NCBI RefSeq assembly: GCF_025643255.1 | Contig: NZ_CP087112.1 | Location: 372,001 to 436,000 of the forward strand | Source: Halomonas sp. 7T | Lineage (GTDB): Bacteria > Pseudomonadota > Gammaproteobacteria > Pseudomonadales > Halomonadaceae | Direction of reading: 5' to 3' | DNA length: 64,000 nt | Shown: positions 63,135-64,000 of the stretch, in pieces | How positions within the stretch are numbered: the first letter of the stretch is position 1 | Layout of the letters: each line of letters opens with the position of its first letter | Program-made: the position numbers and the translations under genes | The notes under the pieces: model-generated | Databases searched by the model: none | Seen by the model: the letters and a program-made list of their open reading frames with translations, nothing else | What the model was told of the DNA's origin: nothing

Positions 63135-64000
63135 ATGCGCCCGCTAGTGGCCCATATTGATTTAGACGCTCTGCGTCATAATTACCGGCTGGCGTGCCAC
63201 TGCGCACCCCAAAGCCGTTCGGTAGCGGTGATTAAAGCTGACGCCTATGGCCATGGTGCACTTATGTGTGCCCGTGCTCTGGAAGCCGATGTGCCTGCTT
63301 TTGCTGTGGCCAGCATCGAAGAGGCGCTTAGCCTGCGCTCAGGTGGTATTACAAAGCCGATTATTCTCTTAGAGGGGATTTTTAGTGCCGATGAGCTGGC
63401 ACTGGTTGACCAGCATGGGTTTTGGGTTAGCGTGCACAGTGAGTGGCAGGTCGCCGCATTGCTGGCCTTTTCACCTCGCCAGCCCATCCCGGTGTGGCTT
63501 AAAGTCGACTCAGGAATGCACCGGTTAGGCTTCTCTCCAGAAGAGGCTCCAGCGGTGTGGCAGCGGTTGGTTAACGCACCACAGGTAACTGCCCTGCATT
63601 TAATGAGCCACTTTGCGACGGCAGATGCCCGTGAAGGTAGTTACTTCAACCAGCAGATGGCGATCTTAAAAAAGCTGGCCGAGCTGTTGAACGCTCCTCT
63701 TTGTTTAGCTAATTCGCCGGCCACCCTCGCTTGGCCCACCGCCCACGGTGACTGGAACCGCCCAGGCATAATGCTCTACGGCAGCGACCCGCTGGAAGAC
63801 GCAAATGCAATTACCCAGCAGCTACGCCCAGTTATGTCGTTGCGCTCGGAAATTATTGCCCTGCGTGAATTGGCAGTAGGTGAGCAGGTGGGCTATGGCG
63901 GCCGATGGCGTGCCGAGCGGCCGTCGACAATCGCGGTGGTGGCCGCAGGCTACGGCGACGGCTACGACCGACACGCGGTAGATGGCACTCCGGTGTTGGT
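63135..64000 (+). CDS. alr: Alanine racemase, 3' end outside the window
   Basis: 288 codons visible, running off the right edge. PLP-dependent interconversion of L- and D-alanine for peptidoglycan. The start RPLVAHIDLDALRHNYRLA is typical; the PLP Lys34 lies in VIKADAYGHGA; VDSGMHRLGF, HLMSHFATAD, NSPATLAWP, NRPGIMLYGSDP and the later VAAGYGDGYDR are all family signatures. The catalytic Tyr and C-terminal strand region are beyond the window. GTGAGAAACGTA precedes the ATG, without a strong ribosome-binding site. Confidence 0.95.
   Translation, partial: MRPLVAHIDLDALRHNYRLACHCAPQSRSVAVIKADAYGHGALMCARALEADVPAFAVASIEEALSLRSGGITKPIILLEGIFSADELALVDQHGFWVSVHSEWQVAALLAFSPRQPIPVWLKVDSGMHRLGFSPEEAPAVWQRLVNAPQVTALHLMSHFATADAREGSYFNQQMAILKKLAELLNAPLCLANSPATLAWPTAHGDWNRPGIMLYGSDPLEDANAITQQLRPVMSLRSEIIALRELAVGEQVGYGGRWRAERPSTIAVVAAGYGDGYDRHAVDGTPVL

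Overview
The window looks like chromosomal DNA of a halophilic gammaproteobacterium, most probably Halomonadaceae (Halomonas/Vreelandella). This is inferred from the ftsB-ispD-ispF-truD-surE-pcm-nlpD-rpoS order, the protein style and the moderate-to-high GC. No rRNA, complete tRNA, CRISPR array, insertion sequence or prophage was seen. Coding density is high and nearly all genes are housekeeping, signalling or transport genes.

Layout. 1-3.1 kb: end of a class III aminotransferase, a type II haloacid dehalogenase, a DUF302 protein, an ABM-type monooxygenase and luxS. 3.3-14.4 kb: a block of five cyclic-di-GMP proteins (PilZ plus degenerate HD-GYP; GAF-GGDEF-EAL; membrane sensor-PAS-GGEEF; MHYT-PAS-degenerate GGDEF-EAL; GAF-GGEEF). 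14.4-18.8 kb: a tight three-gene operon with an MmeI-like type IIL restriction-modification enzyme, a small membrane protein and a DUF3037 protein. 18.9-22.8 kb: PsiE-like protein, then a divergent zinc-starvation locus (DUF1826 to the left; zinc-site-deficient dksA2, a COG0523 GTPase and folE2 to the right) around a Zur-box-like palindrome. 22.9-29.9 kb: CNNM/CorC protein, 1-Cys peroxiredoxin, a frameshifted BdlA-like PAS-PAS-MCP gene, VIT-family transporter, DUF3047 protein, zinc-finger anti-sigma-like protein, thioredoxin-like protein, ECF sigma factor and an AhpD-like protein.

30.2-35.7 kb is the most unusual part. A tubulin-tyrosine-ligase-like (TTL) ATP-grasp enzyme fused to a PqqD-like domain is encoded with an 86-residue exported peptide whose mature part is an Ala-Glu-Gly repeat tail, and with a DinB-fold protein. 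On the opposite strand a c-type cytochrome carries the same N-terminal module and the same kind of Glu-Gly tail, followed by an Lgt fragment and a Tat-type L,D-transpeptidase. I propose a peptide/protein tail-modification system acting on exported Glu-rich tails.

36-47.6 kb: periplasmic rhodanese, TetR regulator, NAD-type isocitrate dehydrogenase, a SulP transporter preceded by a candidate 19-codon leader peptide and flanked by tandem-domain UspA proteins, an ACR3/BASS-like transporter coupled to paired crcB genes, leuA, an Lrp-type regulator and RidA. 47.6-54.3 kb: an overlapping operon of hybrid histidine kinase, REC-degenerate GGDEF-EAL regulator and HexR-like regulator, then an aldehyde dehydrogenase. 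54.4-64 kb: FemAB-like acyltransferase, ftsB, ispD, ispF, truD, surE, pcm, DUF368 flippase, nlpD, rpoS and the start of an alanine racemase gene.
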